A stretch of DNA of 6,352 nucleotides from positions 1 to 6,352 of the forward strand of contig DAOTZS010000203.1 in the NCBI GenBank assembly GCA_034434335.1, given 5' to 3'. Source of the stretch: DAOTZS01 sp034434335 (GTDB lineage: Bacteria; Chloroflexota; Anaerolineae; CG2-30-64-16). The position numbers were made by a program, and so were the translations under genes. The notes under the pieces are model-generated. The model was not told where the DNA came from. It did no database searches and worked only from the letters and a program-made list of their open reading frames with translations. Below, in pieces: positions 6,063-6,352 of this stretch. Numbering within the stretch: the stretch's first letter is position 1; every line of letters begins with the position of its first letter.

Positions 6063-6078
6063 GCAAGGCATGCCTTGC
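6063..6078. repeat. perfect 16-bp palindrome close to sufC
   Basis: GCAAGGCATGCCTTGC is a perfect palindrome 29 bp upstream of the sufC start. Position and perfect symmetry would fit an operator for a dimeric regulator. However, its surroundings resemble the hairpin at 6114-6134 read in the opposite direction (both have a GTA, GGGGCA and TTAC layout), so it may be a member of a dispersed repeat family. Confidence 0.6.
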
Positions 6079-6105
6079 CCCATACGCATCACGTTTAGGG
6101 AGACC

Positions 6106-6170
6106 AGCCGTAGGGGCACAGCGTCGCTGTGCCCGTTACGGGCGCAGCGACCCCCACCCGGCCTACGGCT
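6106..6170. repeat. nested inverted repeat with a strong inner hairpin
   Basis: Outer arms AGCCGTAGG (6106-6114) and CCTACGGCT (6162-6170) are perfect inverted copies. Inside lies GGGCACAGCG (6114-6123) with CGCTGTGCCC (6125-6134), a 10-base perfect inverted repeat around a single T, in practice a stem of about 8 bp with a small loop. A cruciform or branched RNA fold is possible. Confidence 0.6.
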
Positions 6171-6200
6171 ACCCTCCCCCGCCAGCAGGGAAGGGTGCTC

Positions 6201-6212
6201 CCCTTATAAGGG
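6201..6212. repeat. 12-bp palindrome
   Basis: CCCTTATAAGGG is a perfect palindrome. It is the only AT-rich core in the upstream region and contains a TATAAG that resembles a -10 box on the minus strand, but no -35 element lies at the right distance. Confidence 0.45.
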
Positions 6213-6237
6213 TAGGTTTTTGCAGGGTTGGGAGGCT

Positions 6238-6259
6238 GCCCGGCGATAAATCACCGGGC
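6238..6259. repeat. hairpin with AT-rich loop
   Basis: GCCCGG (6238-6243) and CCGGGC (6254-6259) pair around an AT-rich interior (GATAAATC), which can add three further pairs. It shares bases with the next inverted repeat. Confidence 0.6.
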
Positions 6260-6313
6260 TAAGAGGGCAAAGCCCCTTCGGGCCGAGGCCTTCGGGACTG
6301 GATACTTAGCCCG
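6255..6313. repeat. nested inverted repeat with internal direct repeats
   Basis: Outer arms CGGGCTAAG (6255-6263) and CTTAGCCCG (6305-6313) are perfect inverted copies 41 bp apart. Between them are a GGGC-AAA-GCCC hairpin (6265-6275) and two direct copies of CCTTCGGG (6275-6282 and 6289-6296). The clover-like layout is reminiscent of dispersed palindromic elements; it is not a tRNA. Confidence 0.6.
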
Positions 6314-6332
6314 CAGGGCTTCGCTCTTTCAG

Positions 6333-6352
6333 CCCGGACGTTCACGTCCGGG
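6333..6352. repeat. hairpin at the right edge
   Basis: CCCGGACGT (6333-6341) and ACGTCCGGG (6344-6352) are perfect inverted copies around two bases, in practice a stem of about 8 bp. The window ends at the last paired base and the element may continue. Confidence 0.65.

Larger units (their letters stand above)
6034..6352. other. gene-free, inverted-repeat-rich region upstream of sufC
   Basis: No ORF with coding character on either strand was found in these 319 bp. The stretch is a chain of at least six inverted repeats, listed separately. It must contain the leader of the operon and probably its promoter, but I found no pair of -35 and -10 boxes that I would defend. The density of separate palindromes of different sequence looks like a landing zone for short dispersed repeats more than a single regulatory structure. 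Confidence 0.6.

Noticed and set aside
6200..6240. Sigma-70 promoter for sufC using the TATAAG in the 12-bp palindrome
   Set aside because: No -35-like hexamer lies 16-18 bp upstream on the minus strand, and the box is explained by the palindrome.
6238..6313. tRNA-like cloverleaf in the upstream palindrome cluster
   Set aside because: No T-loop sequence, anticodon stem of proper size or 7-bp acceptor stem can be laid out; the arms fit nested palindromes only.

Overview
The window is one minus-strand SUF iron-sulfur cluster assembly operon, read from right to left. In transcription order it holds sufC, sufB, sufD, a first SufU/IscU-type scaffold gene (U1), sufS, a second scaffold gene (U2), and the first 28 codons of a probable Rieske-type ferredoxin cut by the left edge. 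No credible plus-strand gene is present; the long plus-strand frames are antisense shadows of the suf genes. The DNA is GC-rich. The gene set (SufU-type partners, no SufE or SufA, a Rieske ferredoxin at the end) and the many short dispersed hairpins suggest a deep-branching bacterium, with Chloroflexota as the best guess. That assignment is inference from gene style only.

Region by region: 6034-6352 is a 319-bp gene-free stretch upstream of sufC, packed with inverted repeats, and it must hold the operon promoter or lie downstream of it. The genes sufC (5215-6033), sufB (3783-5201) and sufD (2456-3772) are separated by only 13 and 10 bp. U1 (2088-2477) overlaps the end of sufD by 22 bp and starts with GTG. 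A 211-bp gap before sufS contains a hairpin-rich block with 14-bp direct repeats and 14-bp imperfect terminal inverted repeats. It looks like a small non-autonomous (MITE-like) insertion. sufS (593-1876) also starts with GTG. Between sufS and U2 (99-476) lie a candidate terminator hairpin and a candidate promoter. The Rieske gene follows U2 by 12 bp.

How the genes work together: SufS takes sulfur from cysteine as a persulfide. One or both U proteins accept it through a zinc site made of three Cys and one Asp. The SufB-SufC-SufD complex builds the Fe-S cluster using ATP hydrolysis by SufC. The terminal Rieske protein is a possible electron-transfer partner or client. Unusual points are the two different U paralogues flanking sufS, both lacking the loop insertion typical of SufU but keeping the basic residue before the third Cys, and a SufS that carries the histidine known in Bacillus subtilis SufS to swap zinc ligands with SufU. 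The core pathway is well known; no wholly new system is visible.
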